Shown here piece after piece: positions 7,020 through 16,551 of a stretch of 32,826 nucleotides of DNA. The notes below the pieces were generated by a model. It did not search any database. It was not told the DNA's origin and was given only the letters and a program-made list of their open reading frames with translations. How positions within the stretch are numbered: position 1 is the first letter of the stretch; each line of letters starts with the position of its first letter. The stretch is from Candidatus Kuenenia stuttgartensis. GTDB taxonomy: Bacteria > Planctomycetota > Planctomycetia > Planctomycetales > Planctomycetaceae. The DNA lies in assembly GCA_945861865.1 (NCBI GenBank), contig CAMAWN010000049.1:1-32826 (forward strand), given 5' to 3'. The position numbers were made by a program, and so were the translations under genes.

Positions 7020-10000
7020 ATGATGAGTCGCGTCGCAGGTCGGTTGAGTTCGAGTTCCTTCAAATGCCTGGCGGTTCTGGCCTCGTGGGTGATCGCGGCA
7101 ACGGGTGGACTGTCTCAAGAGACCGCCGCGCCAACGAGGCCTCCCGATCTCAAGACAACACCGCCGTTGGTCTTTTCTGCGGAGGCGGCGTTTCATCTCA
7201 ACAACGACACGACTTTGCGGCGCTGGCTGAAGGACGGCCGCTCGCGACTGGATGCCGGCCAAGTCAGCGAAGGGTTGCTGCTGTGGCAGCGGATTCTGGA
7301 TCGAGGCGATGACGGCTTCGTCAAGTTGCGAGCCGACGGGCAGTGGCTGGAAGTTCGCGGAGAGGTGCTGCGCGGTCTCAGTGAAATGCCGCCAGTTGGC
7401 CGGGCAACCTACGAGCGATTATTTGGCACGGCCGCGCGGCAGTTGTTTGAGCAGTCGCAACAGACCGGTCGCTCGATCTTCGCCACCGAGACGATGCGAC
7501 GGTACTTTCACACGGCGGCCGGGTTTGACGCGGCGCGCTGGCTGGCCACACGCTGGCTCGACAAAGGGGAGACTCGTACCGCCGCGCGACTGTTCGAGCG
7601 ATTGCTGTCCGAGCCAGTCCATCGTGAGCGGCTGACTCCAAATTTGCTGGTGCAAGCGGCGGTGGCTCAGCGACTGGCGGGAAACGAAATCCGCGCGCGA
7701 GAACTGCTGGCAATGCTGGGTGCGACGAAAATTCGGATCGCCGGCGAAGAGCGATCGGCGACGCAGTTGGCGGAGCAGCTTGTTGCTCGGAGCATTGAAA
7801 CGGTGCCGAAAGAGTCCGCCAACGTATCACGCGAGTGGTTGACGGCGAGCGGCAGCTTCGCGCGCAACGCGGCCCCGTCCGGCAGCGTGCCGTGGTTGAA
7901 GCCGCTCTGGACTCCGGTGTCATTGGCAGCGAACTCCTCCGACCGGTCGGCGATTCAAGATTGGCTGGTGAATCAGGACGAACACAACACACAACAGCTC
8001 GCGGTGGCGGTCGAGCCGATTGTCGTGCGCGGGCAATTGGTCGTGCGCGAATTGAATGGGGTCTCGGCGTTCGATCTGCGAACGGGCCGGCGGTTATGGA
8101 CGTTTCCGGCCTCGCTGCCGTTTAGCGAGTGGCTGCCGCGCGCCATGGCTCAAGCCGGAGAGGGCAACCGCGTCAACGCCGTGCGAGATGGCTTCGTGAC
8201 GAACTCCGCTTGCGGCATGTTGTCGAGCGATGGGCGGCGCGTGTTCGCAATCGACATGATCCCCTCGGGGAGCAAACCGGGGGGCGACAAAGATGTCGAC
8301 GAAGATTCGGGGAAGCGCGATCTCGACCTGCTGACGCAGTTGGTGGCGTTGCCGATTGCTGAGTCGTGGGCGACGCCTCTGGCGTCGGCAGAACGGACGC
8401 CAGAGGCATCCGCCGCGATGACTCTTCGGCCAACTTGGACACTGGATGGTTTGGCGGCTGCGAGCAAATTGGGGCATCGTGGCTGTGGCATCCAATTCCT
8501 CGGCGCACCGGTCATCGTGGACGAGCAACTGTTCGTGATGGGCGAGCTATTTTCATTCGACGAATTCGCGGCCGAGAAAAACAACCAACTCTGCCTGATC
8601 GCGATTGATGGTTCGAACGGCGAGCCGCTGTGGTGTCAGGGGCTGGCGTTGGTCGATGAACCGTTCTTCAAAGTCCGGCAGCGCAGTCGCCGCAACCCCG
8701 TTGGTTCACCGACGGTCTCAGACGGCATGTTGATCTGTCCGACCGACGTTGGGTTGTTCGTCGGTGTCGATTTGGTGACAGGCCGACAGCGTTGGGTGCA
8801 TGACTATCGCATCGGCGAGTCTGGAGTCCGTCGCGAGTTTTTTCCGGAATCCCTCGGCTGGGATGGCACGCCAACGTGGCCAGTGATTCATCGCGACCGA
8901 GTCTTGCTGCTGTCACGATTCTCCGAAGAGTTGCATTGCGTCGAAACGACAACCGGAAAGCTGCTGTGGCAAGTGCCGCGCGGCAACGCGGTCTACATCG
9001 GTGCGGTGACAGACGATCGCATCGTGCTGGTGGGTGAGCGCGACGTCCGCGCGATCCCAATGCCGGCGGATGGCACGGTCGGTCCCGGCGTGACCCCAGC
9101 ACCGCAGAAAGTCGGACGTGCGATCGCGAATGAACCGATTGAGCCGTTGTGGACTCATCTGGTCGGGCCAGTGACGGGACGCGGTGTGCGGGTTGGTGAT
9201 GACTTGCTCGTGCCGCTGAAGTCGGGCCGAGTCGCGTGCCTTGATCTCACGACCGGTCGCGATCGAGGTTTTGCAGTGACTCGGACGTTTGATCTCGCGG
9301 CCATTCGCCGCGGAACTCGCCAAGAAGACGAGAGGGATCTCGCAGAACATGAATTCGCGCCCTGGCCGGGGAATCTGATCGCGTGCGACGACGTCATCGT
9401 CTCGCTGGGACTAGGCCGCGTGGCCGTGTATCCGCAGGCGCGAGCGGCGTTGGCGTCGCTCCACGATCGGCCGGAGTCCGTTGAGCGGCGGTTGCTCGAA
9501 TCCGAACTCACGATGCTGTTGGGATCGGAAGCCTCTCCCGTCGCCGAACTCAAAAATGTGCTGCAATCGGAGCTGTCTCCGGAACTGCGTCGGCAAGCGG
9601 AACGGCAACTGCGAGAGTCGCTGTATCTCGAACTCAGCCGCGATCCCGATCAAGCGGACGAGCTGTTGCTACAACTCGAACGACTGGCAGACACGACCGG
9701 CGAGCGAGCTCGATTACTGCAACGAATTTGTGAGGTCTCGCTGCCGCGCGATCCGGTTCGCACGGTACGAGCGGCTCGTGATTTGGCCGCGCTGTCGCTC
9801 GATCACGAATTGGAATTGGATGAGCACGGCCAGCATGTCGTGTCGCTCGACACTTGGGCACGCGGCTTTCTGCGGCAGGTGCGAGGTCGCGTCGCGGACT
9901 CGCCCGATGAGGCAGATCGAGTCAATGTCCTGCTGGACCACGAGCGAGATGCGATGCTGAAATCCTCCGATGTCAGCGGGCTGCGACAGTTCGCTCGGCT

Positions 10001-11837
10001 TTGCGACGATTGGCCGCAGGCGAGCGACGTTCGATTTCGATTGGCGGACTTGCTGCTCGATCGCGGCGACTTTCAAGAGGCGGAATTGCTGCTGGCTCGC
10101 GATCGCCTCTCGGCCGATCCGCGAATCGCGGCCGCCGCGACCGCTCGGATGCTGCGGCTGTGGGAACACGTTGGTTTGTACTCGCTGGCGGCAAACTTGC
10201 TGAGTGAATTGGAAGACCGATTCGGCGACGTCGAATTCGTGAGTCGCGAGCAAATTGGCGAAACGAGCACGACGCGCCCGCGAGTGGCGGCAGCCGAGAA
10301 CCCCTCGCTGGCGCGTCGGGCTAAAATGACCGGTCGCGCATTCGTGTCGGCGTTTTCTCGCGACTCAATGACGTGGCAAGCGTTCGCTCGGCGACAACGG
10401 CCGATCTGGGACGTGCGTCACGTGGCGATCTCCGAGGATCGAACGCGAACCAGCGAACTGCGACTGGTCGAGGGCTTCGGCAACGGTGACATTCGTAATC
10501 GGACGTTGGTTCGCGCGGGCATCGGTGTGCATCTCTTCCAAACGCAGCCGCTGTTCCGGCCACTTCAGGAACCGGGTTGGCAGATCGTCGATCGCGATTC
10601 CGGAGTCGTGATGGGGCAGTTGCCGCAATTGGATCGCTACTACCCGACCGGCCTGCAACCGGGAGCACCGGCGGCGGTCAATCATTTCTTCCCAGTCGGC
10701 GGGCCGGGGCGGATGTTGGGCTTCTCGTTGCTCGGTCGCGATCAAACGGAAGCCGCGTGGGACACGTCGTTCGTTCCGCTGCGAGCGACTCAGGAGTTTC
10801 TGCGAGTCGGGCCGGTGGGTCCGAGCTTCTGCGTGTATCAGTCGCGGCAGCATCTGATCGTCGTCGATCCGGCAACCGGCCGAATCGCTTGGCGGCGCGA
10901 GCTGGAACCGCATTCGGGATTGTTCGGCGAGAACGAGACCGGCCTGTTCGGCGACCGCGAGGCGCTGTTCGTGTTCGGATCGGATCAGTCGGCGTTTACC
11001 GTCTACGAAACTGCGACCGGCCGCGAGATTCGTCAGGGACGATTGCCGGTCGATCAGCATCAATCGCGTCGCGCGTTCGGCCGCAAGCTGTTCCACATTA
11101 CCGAGGTCCAAGGCGTTCGTCGCCTGCGAATTTGGGATCCGTTGACCGATCGCAACGAACTGGACGAGCCTCTGCCCAACGGGACATCCGCGTTTTCGCC
11201 GCACATCACGAAGGATGGCGAATTGCTGCTCGTGCTGCGATCCGGCCGAGTCCGCGTGTTCGATGTTTACAACAGCCTCGTCAAACTGGACGTGACACTT
11301 CCCGAATCCGACGTCCGCGGCACGAACATGCTGCGAGCCTTCTCTGACCGCGACCGTTACTACCTGAATCTGCAACGAGTCCTCGACAACTCCAACCGGA
11401 TTTCGATGAGCTATTTCCTGAACGAAACACTGGTCCCCAATGCCGAAGTGCTGGGCGACCTGTACGCCTTCGAGCGGCCGGCGACGCCGCAACCGCTCGA
11501 CGAAGTGACCGGCACGCTCGGCAAGAGACTGTGGATGCGGACGATGCCGCAGCGCACAATCCTGCGACTCGACAATGCTCGGCTGCCGTTCTTGATCGCA
11601 GTGGCTCGGCAACAGGATCGCACTCGCACTGACAAGTCCGCGCTGCGGGTCGAGGCGATCGACGCGCTGTCCGGCGATTTGCTCGGCTCGAGCGACCATG
11701 TGCTGCCGACGCGACTGGTCCAGACCCAACATGACCCCGCTGCCGCCCGCGTGACGCTCGTCGGCTTGAGCACGCGGATCACGTTGGACTACGGCCGCGA
11801 GAAACAACGGCTCGCGAGACCGGACCTTCCGTGGTAG
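7020..11837 (+). CDS. Giant secreted PQQ-like beta-propeller protein
   Basis: This encodes a 1605-aa exported protein. I chose ATG 7020 (a second ATG follows at 7023): AAGG lies just upstream, and the next residues form a signal peptide with hydrophobic core 'FKCLAVLASWVIAATGG' and probable cleavage near LSQE. Residues 40-230 are TPR-like helices ('LDAGQVSEGLLLWQRIL'). Residues 330-790 hold PQQ/quinoprotein-type propeller blades with the repeated 'A.D..TG...W' motif: AFDLRTGRRLWTF, AIDGSNGEPLW, GVDLVTGRQRW, CVETTTGKLLW. Residues 815-1090 are helical again, and a second propeller follows ('VVDPATGRIAWRRELEP'). No PQQ-enzyme catalytic residues are apparent, so a scaffold or BamB-like binding role in the periplasm or envelope is more likely than dehydrogenase activity. 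It is followed closely by the SGNH-type gene. Confidence 0.85.
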   Translation: MMSRVAGRLSSSSFKCLAVLASWVIAATGGLSQETAAPTRPPDLKTTPPLVFSAEAAFHLNNDTTLRRWLKDGRSRLDAGQVSEGLLLWQRILDRGDDGFVKLRADGQWLEVRGEVLRGLSEMPPVGRATYERLFGTAARQLFEQSQQTGRSIFATETMRRYFHTAAGFDAARWLATRWLDKGETRTAARLFERLLSEPVHRERLTPNLLVQAAVAQRLAGNEIRARELLAMLGATKIRIAGEERSATQLAEQLVARSIETVPKESANVSREWLTASGSFARNAAPSGSVPWLKPLWTPVSLAANSSDRSAIQDWLVNQDEHNTQQLAVAVEPIVVRGQLVVRELNGVSAFDLRTGRRLWTFPASLPFSEWLPRAMAQAGEGNRVNAVRDGFVTNSACGMLSSDGRRVFAIDMIPSGSKPGGDKDVDEDSGKRDLDLLTQLVALPIAESWATPLASAERTPEASAAMTLRPTWTLDGLAAASKLGHRGCGIQFLGAPVIVDEQLFVMGELFSFDEFAAEKNNQLCLIAIDGSNGEPLWCQGLALVDEPFFKVRQRSRRNPVGSPTVSDGMLICPTDVGLFVGVDLVTGRQRWVHDYRIGESGVRREFFPESLGWDGTPTWPVIHRDRVLLLSRFSEELHCVETTTGKLLWQVPRGNAVYIGAVTDDRIVLVGERDVRAIPMPADGTVGPGVTPAPQKVGRAIANEPIEPLWTHLVGPVTGRGVRVGDDLLVPLKSGRVACLDLTTGRDRGFAVTRTFDLAAIRRGTRQEDERDLAEHEFAPWPGNLIACDDVIVSLGLGRVAVYPQARAALASLHDRPESVERRLLESELTMLLGSEASPVAELKNVLQSELSPELRRQAERQLRESLYLELSRDPDQADELLLQLERLADTTGERARLLQRICEVSLPRDPVRTVRAARDLAALSLDHELELDEHGQHVVSLDTWARGFLRQVRGRVADSPDEADRVNVLLDHERDAMLKSSDVSGLRQFARLCDDWPQASDVRFRLADLLLDRGDFQEAELLLARDRLSADPRIAAAATARMLRLWEHVGLYSLAANLLSELEDRFGDVEFVSREQIGETSTTRPRVAAAENPSLARRAKMTGRAFVSAFSRDSMTWQAFARRQRPIWDVRHVAISEDRTRTSELRLVEGFGNGDIRNRTLVRAGIGVHLFQTQPLFRPLQEPGWQIVDRDSGVVMGQLPQLDRYYPTGLQPGAPAAVNHFFPVGGPGRMLGFSLLGRDQTEAAWDTSFVPLRATQEFLRVGPVGPSFCVYQSRQHLIVVDPATGRIAWRRELEPHSGLFGENETGLFGDREALFVFGSDQSAFTVYETATGREIRQGRLPVDQHQSRRAFGRKLFHITEVQGVRRLRIWDPLTDRNELDEPLPNGTSAFSPHITKDGELLLVLRSGRVRVFDVYNSLVKLDVTLPESDVRGTNMLRAFSDRDRYYLNLQRVLDNSNRISMSYFLNETLVPNAEVLGDLYAFERPATPQPLDEVTGTLGKRLWMRTMPQRTILRLDNARLPFLIAVARQQDRTRTDKSALRVEAIDALSGDLLGSSDHVLPTRLVQTQHDPAAARVTLVGLSTRITLDYGREKQRLARPDLPW

Positions 11838-11854
11838 TCCGAAGCGAGTCGTCC

Positions 11855-12622
11855 ATGCGCGTCATCCTGCTTGGAGCCAGCAACGTCACGCTCGCATTTC
11901 CGCGTCTGTGGCACGGGCTGCGTCGAGCGTGCGCCGAGCCGGTTGAGATGTTCGCCGCGCATGGTCACGGCCGATCGTTCGGAATGTGGAGCCGCATCGG
12001 TCCGCGCGAGTTGCCCGGCATCGTCCCGTGTCGCTTGTGGGACGACCTCGCCGCGCAATCTCCCAGCGCCGAGCCGCCACGAGCACTCATCACGGACGTC
12101 GGCAACGATCTGTTGTACGGCGTCGATCCGGACCAGATTGCGGCGTGGGTCTCGACTTGCATCGAACGCCTGAATGCGATGTCCGCGCGAATCGTGCTGA
12201 CTCAACTCCCGATCGCCAGTGCGCTGAGCCTCGGGCCTACACGGTTCCGGTTCTTCCGCTCGTTGTTCTTCCCGGCCAGCACCGTTCAATTCAGCGACCT
12301 CGTGCCAAAAGTCACGCGGCTCAATCAGCACCTCGTCGATCTCGGTCGCAAGCATGACATTCGAACGCTTGAACTTCGGGGCCAGTGGTATGGTTTCGAT
12401 CCGATTCACATTCGTCGCCGACACCGCGATCCCGCTTGGCAAGAACTGTTGGCTTCGTGGTTTGACGATCCAAAGTTCACACAATTTCGCGCGGCCAGCC
12501 CCACGGAATCACTGCGTCAATGGCGGCAACGCCCCAGTGAACGGCGTTGGTTTGGTCGCGAACAAAAGGCAATTCAGCCGTCATTGCGAGAAGCGGATGG
12601 CTCGACGCTCTGGCTGTATTGA
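11855..12622 (+). CDS. SGNH/GDSL-type hydrolase-like protein
   Basis: This is a 255-aa protein. ATG 11855 directly precedes 'MRVILLGASNVTLAFPRLWH', which fits strand 1 and the block I position of the SGNH fold (Ser in GASN). 'ALITDVGNDLLYGV' resembles the block III Gly-Asn-Asp, and 'GFDPIHIRRRH' gives the Asp-x-x-His of block V (Asp182, His185). These would make a Ser-Asp-His esterase or lipase-like site, although the GDSL motif itself is degenerate. There is no signal peptide. The gene starts 17 bases after the propeller gene, and an in-frame GTG even overlaps that gene's stop, so the two are probably cotranscribed. The substrate is unknown. Confidence 0.65.
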   Translation: MRVILLGASNVTLAFPRLWHGLRRACAEPVEMFAAHGHGRSFGMWSRIGPRELPGIVPCRLWDDLAAQSPSAEPPRALITDVGNDLLYGVDPDQIAAWVSTCIERLNAMSARIVLTQLPIASALSLGPTRFRFFRSLFFPASTVQFSDLVPKVTRLNQHLVDLGRKHDIRTLELRGQWYGFDPIHIRRRHRDPAWQELLASWFDDPKFTQFRAASPTESLRQWRQRPSERRWFGREQKAIQPSLREADGSTLWLY

Positions 12623-12625
12623 TCC

Positions 12626-12638
12626 GCCCCCAAGGGGC
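12626..12638. terminator. Possible bidirectional terminator between convergent genes
   Basis: GCCCC-CAA-GGGGC forms a 5-bp perfect stem in the 29-bp gap between the convergent SGNH and SNF2 genes. There is no T-run on either side, so the call rests mainly on position. Confidence 0.3.
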
Positions 12639-12651
12639 CGCAATCGACGCG

Positions 12652-15600
12652 TCACGACAGCAGCATCTCCAAGTCCTCTGCCGACAGTTGTTCCAGCACA
12701 CTGCCGTTCTCTTGGAGAATCGCGTCGGCAAGACCTTTCTTCTTGGTTTGCAACTCGGCGATTTTTTCCTCGACTGTGTTACGGCAGATCAGGCGGTACG
12801 CGAAGACCTGCTTCGTTTGGCCGACTCGGTGAGCACGGTCGATCGCTTGCGCTTCGACGGCGGGGTTCCACCACGGGTCGAGCAGAAAGACGTAGTCAGC
12901 CGCCGTCAGGTTCAAACCAAGGCCGCCGGCCTTCAGGCTGATCAGGAACAGCGGGCACTTCTCGTCGCTCTGGAATCGCTCGACGCACGCGCGGCGGTCG
13001 CGCGTTTGGCCGTCGAGATATTCGTAAACGATACCGCGCGCGTCGAGGTGATGCCGCACGATCGACAACATGCTGGTGAACTGCGAGAAGACCAGCGTCT
13101 TGTGCTTTTCGTCGATCAGCTCTTCGAGGTGCGGCAGCAGGACGTCCAATTTCGCGGAGCCTTCGCCGATCTTCGCCTTGTCCAGCAGAGCCGGATGACA
13201 CGCCGCCTGCCGCAGTCGCAGCAGCGCTTCGAGGACGTGCATCTTCGACTTCGCCAGCCCCTGATTTTTGACGAGCCCCAGCAACGACTGGCGGTAGTGG
13301 TCGCGCATCTCGGCGTAGAGCCGCTCTTGGTCTTCGTTCATTTGGCAGAACAGCGTCTGCTCGATCTTGTCCGGCAGGTCGGCGGCGACTTGTTGCTTGG
13401 TGCGGCGGAGGATGAATGGTCGCAGTCCGCGAGCGAGGAACTCGCGCGACTCTGGCTTCTCGACATCCGCCGCATGCGAACGGAAGACCGTGCTGCGGCC
13501 GAGCATTCCGGGATTCAGGAACTCGAAGATCGACCACAGATCGCCGAGATGATTTTCGATCGGCGTACCCGACAGGGCCAGCCGATTTCGAGCGTTCAAC
13601 AATCGGGACGCCTTCGCCACTTGTGAGCCGGCATTCTTGATCGTCTGGGCTTCGTCGAGCACGACGTAATCGAAGAGGATGTCCTTGAGCACCATCACGT
13701 CGCGGCGGAGCGTGCCGTAGGTCGTGAGGATCACGTCGTAGTGGGTGAACTCAGGTCGCAACTCGGCACGATCGAGGCCAGCGTATTCCAGCACACGCAG
13801 GTTGGGAGTGAACTTGGCGCACTCCTGCGCCCAGTTGAAGATCAGCGACTTCGGGACCACGATCAACGACGGGCGATATTCTCCTTTCGTCTTCGACTTG
13901 GCTTGGTTCTTGCGATCTTGCAGCACCGCCAGCATCTGCACGGTCTTGCCCAAGCCCATGTCGTCCGCCAGGCAGCCACCGAATTTGAAGTCCTGCAAGA
14001 ACTCCAGCCAACCGACGCCATCGCGCTGATAGCCGCGCAGTTCACCCTTGAAGTTGGCCGGTTCGTTTGCGGACGTCACGCCGGCGAAGTTTTTCAGCTT
14101 GTCGCGAAGCTCGGTGAATTTCGTGTCGAAGTCCACCAGCGGTTGCGTCGCGAGCAGCGCGTCGAGCAGGCCGACTTGATGTGTCTCAAACCGCAGGTGC
14201 TCCCCTTCGACCGTCCCTAATCCCGCGAGCAAGCCGTACTGTTGGAGCCATTCTTCGGGGATGATGCCCAGCGAGCCGTCATCGAGCCGCACAGTGCTGT
14301 CGCCGCGCGCGAGCGCCGCGAGTAATTCCGGGAAGGTCACGCGACGGCCACCGAAGTCGGCCTCGCCATGCAACTCGAACCAGTCGATGTTCGACTGCAC
14401 GCGGAACTTGAGCTGTCCCGCTTGCCAGACTTGTCGACCATCCGCTTTGACGCCCCAGCCCTTGGGCATCAGGTTGCGAACCGCCGGCCCTAGCTCACGA
14501 GCTAAAATCTCGACGTCGTGCGCACCACGCCGCTTGTCGATCAAGCGTTTGAAGCCCGCGCCGACCAATTGCGTCCAGGCGATTTCTTCCAGTTGCCGAT
14601 TGCGGATCAGACAACGTCCCGCTTGGCGTTCGACGATCGCTCCCTGCGGACTACTGGCGCGGACCATCGTGCCGGAGTAATCGAACTGGACTTCGCCCTT
14701 CAGCCGCTCTTGTTGCCAGCGCGGGCCGCGCGGCGTGTGAATCAGAATCGCCGGCACCGGCACAACACGGACCTCCTCGAGCTTGAGGTTCTCCGGCAAG
14801 TCCAGCTTCGGAGCGTTCGGCATGTCGAGCAGTCGATCGACCAGTTCTTCCTCTTCGCCATCCGCGACCGACAGTGGTGGTTCGCGGCGCAACAACTCCG
14901 CCCACTCGATCTGCCCTGAGTCGCTCCAACGGCAGAGTCGATGCGTGACAACAATGTCCGGCTGCGTGACTTCGTCAGCGAGCTGCTCACCATTTGCAGC
15001 CGCGGCTTTTGTTTCGCGCAGGTCGGACAGCTTGAGCACGTTCTCAGACGACGACTCCTCTTCCGTGCCGGCATCCTCGCGATCGAATTCGCCCATTGCC
15101 GGGACTGCGGGCGTAGCATGCAGCGGCATCAACACGAAGCCGCCGGGCACGACCAACTCGGCGGCACGCATCGGCAGTGTTTCGTCGGAGCGTTCCCAGC
15201 GGCCCTGAAGTTGCCAAAGCTGATTCGCCTCGTCGAAGACCACGCTGACCGCCATTTCCCAAGACGGCTCGGTATCCCAGGAGATCGCGCGCGAAGAGAG
15301 TTGGTCTTCGTCGTCTTCTTGAAATCGCAGCCGTCCGGTCGCACAGATCTCAGGCATCAGAAGTTCGGCGAGATCGAACGGCACTCGAAAGCGATTCGCG
15401 GCCGCTTGCAGCTCGCTCTGCTGCGCGTACCAGTTCGAGCGTTCGGCAACTCCGCCCAGCAGTGTTGCCAGAATGTGGCGGTCCTCTTCCAGCGTGACGT
15501 CATCAAAGCGATTCGCCCGAACTCGGAGCGGCTTCAGTTTTCCCCAACTGCCGTTGTTTCGCCGCTGCCTCTGCACCAGTCCGATGACGAGCTGCTTTTC

Positions 15601-16176
15601 GAGCTGGCTCTGTTTGACGTCGATCTCGTAGAAGATTTCGGTCTCGCGAAGTTCCGCCGACGGGGCCGCCTCGCCCGCGTCCATCGTGTTCCGCAGAAGA
15701 TTGAGCTGAGTTTCCCACTCACGGACGCGCGGTTCGATGACGACGGCCGCCGGTTTCAACTTGCGGCGATTGAGGCTGGCGGGCCGCACCGCATCGCCGG
15801 AGGCGACTTCGTCCCAATCCTCCTCGTCGTAGTCCCATTCGAGCGGTTCTTCCTCGGTGGTGAACGGCGGGAAGTAATTCGGTTTCGACGCGTCGTTGAT
15901 GTAGCCCGTCTGCTCGGCTTGCAGGATCGTGGCCCAGACGTGCTTGCAACGGACCTCGTGCGGATTGCCATGCCCGTTCGCGCACGAGCAAGCCATCAGC
16001 ATCGCGTCGTCGCGGCGAGTGAGTTGCGTCTGAAACTCGGTTCCGTCCTCGACCACTCCGAACAATTCGTCGGCGGTGACACGCGTGATCGCAACCCGCT
16101 CCGCCTTGACGTACGCCTGCCCTCGAAAGCGGATATCTCCGCGAAACTTGCTTTCCAAACTCGATGACAATGACAC
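12652..16176 (-). CDS. SWIM zinc-finger SNF2-family helicase
   Basis: This encodes a 1174-aa DNA-dependent ATPase of the bacterial SNF2/RapA-like group. The N-terminus has a SWIM zinc finger (Cys63, Cys65, Cys77, His79 in 'CSCANGHGNPHEVRCKH'). A long divergent region is followed by the SNF2 ATPase: Walker A 'ADDMGLGKTVQML' (740-745), DEAQ box (841-844) and 'LALSGTPIENHLGDLWSIFE'. The helicase C domain has 'KTLVFSQFTSMLS', 'LISLKAGGLGLNLTAADYV' and 'AIDRAHRVGQT'. I place the start at GTG 16176, because GGGGAG lies six bases upstream and the protein then begins VSLSSSLESKF as I expect for homologues. An in-frame ATG at 16311 has no ribosome-binding site. It probably remodels nucleoprotein or transcription complexes. 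It stands alone. Confidence 0.92.
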   Translation of the reverse strand: MSLSSSLESKFRGDIRFRGQAYVKAERVAITRVTADELFGVVEDGTEFQTQLTRRDDAMLMACSCANGHGNPHEVRCKHVWATILQAEQTGYINDASKPNYFPPFTTEEEPLEWDYDEEDWDEVASGDAVRPASLNRRKLKPAAVVIEPRVREWETQLNLLRNTMDAGEAAPSAELRETEIFYEIDVKQSQLEKQLVIGLVQRQRRNNGSWGKLKPLRVRANRFDDVTLEEDRHILATLLGGVAERSNWYAQQSELQAAANRFRVPFDLAELLMPEICATGRLRFQEDDEDQLSSRAISWDTEPSWEMAVSVVFDEANQLWQLQGRWERSDETLPMRAAELVVPGGFVLMPLHATPAVPAMGEFDREDAGTEEESSSENVLKLSDLRETKAAAANGEQLADEVTQPDIVVTHRLCRWSDSGQIEWAELLRREPPLSVADGEEEELVDRLLDMPNAPKLDLPENLKLEEVRVVPVPAILIHTPRGPRWQQERLKGEVQFDYSGTMVRASSPQGAIVERQAGRCLIRNRQLEEIAWTQLVGAGFKRLIDKRRGAHDVEILARELGPAVRNLMPKGWGVKADGRQVWQAGQLKFRVQSNIDWFELHGEADFGGRRVTFPELLAALARGDSTVRLDDGSLGIIPEEWLQQYGLLAGLGTVEGEHLRFETHQVGLLDALLATQPLVDFDTKFTELRDKLKNFAGVTSANEPANFKGELRGYQRDGVGWLEFLQDFKFGGCLADDMGLGKTVQMLAVLQDRKNQAKSKTKGEYRPSLIVVPKSLIFNWAQECAKFTPNLRVLEYAGLDRAELRPEFTHYDVILTTYGTLRRDVMVLKDILFDYVVLDEAQTIKNAGSQVAKASRLLNARNRLALSGTPIENHLGDLWSIFEFLNPGMLGRSTVFRSHAADVEKPESREFLARGLRPFILRRTKQQVAADLPDKIEQTLFCQMNEDQERLYAEMRDHYRQSLLGLVKNQGLAKSKMHVLEALLRLRQAACHPALLDKAKIGEGSAKLDVLLPHLEELIDEKHKTLVFSQFTSMLSIVRHHLDARGIVYEYLDGQTRDRRACVERFQSDEKCPLFLISLKAGGLGLNLTAADYVFLLDPWWNPAVEAQAIDRAHRVGQTKQVFAYRLICRNTVEEKIAELQTKKKGLADAILQENGSVLEQLSAEDLEMLLS

Positions 16177-16353
16177 AGACGGCTCCCCTGTCTCCTCAGG
16201 CAAAGTCGGATGTGAAGGTCCGAAATTCGCACCATCGCGTGTGATTGCGCGAAGAGGGTCACGGTAACGGATGCTCGCCGGGCTGGGTAGGTCCGGTGAT
16301 GAGATTGCCATGAAGTTATGGGAACGCGGCGACTGACGAGTTGCGATTTCTCA

Positions 16354-16443
16354 TCCTCCCCTTGGGAGAGGGCCGGAGTGAAGGAGTCAATCATCGACCG
16401 GCCATCATTCGGCCTTCGGCCACCTTCTCCCCAAGGGAGAAGG
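16354..16443. repeat. REP-like intergenic inverted repeat pair
   Basis: The 375-bp gap between the divergent SNF2 and Gfo/Idh genes holds two related units in opposite orientation. One is TCCTCCCCTTGGGAGAGGG (16354-16372). The other is a perfect hairpin CCTTCTCCC-CAA-GGGAGAAGG (16423-16443). They are linked by 'GGCCGGAGTGAAGG' and a GGCCGAAGGCC-like palindrome. This is the look of dispersed REP-type elements. The rest of the gap shows nothing I can name beyond room for two promoters. Confidence 0.5.
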
Positions 16444-16551
16444 ATTGAATCGAGACCGCAAGGGGTTGTGTCGTCCGCACGCTGTCAGCTCTGTGTTCAC
16501 TCTTCTAAACTCTGCCGACTTTTCGACACGCACCTCTTGAGATCGCTTCGC

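Noticed and set aside
10365-11807. 480-codon minus-strand open frame inside the propeller gene
   Set aside because: It is the antisense of a GC-rich gene whose plus-strand protein has clear propeller motifs. The minus protein is Arg/Gln/His-rich with no recognisable fold.
14941-16167. 408-codon plus-strand open frame inside the SNF2 gene
   Set aside because: It is the antisense shadow of a strongly recognisable helicase, with no domain of its own.
16177-16311. Longer SNF2 start at ATG 16311
   Set aside because: It has no ribosome-binding site and adds 45 low-complexity residues. GTG 16176 has GGGGAG at ideal spacing.
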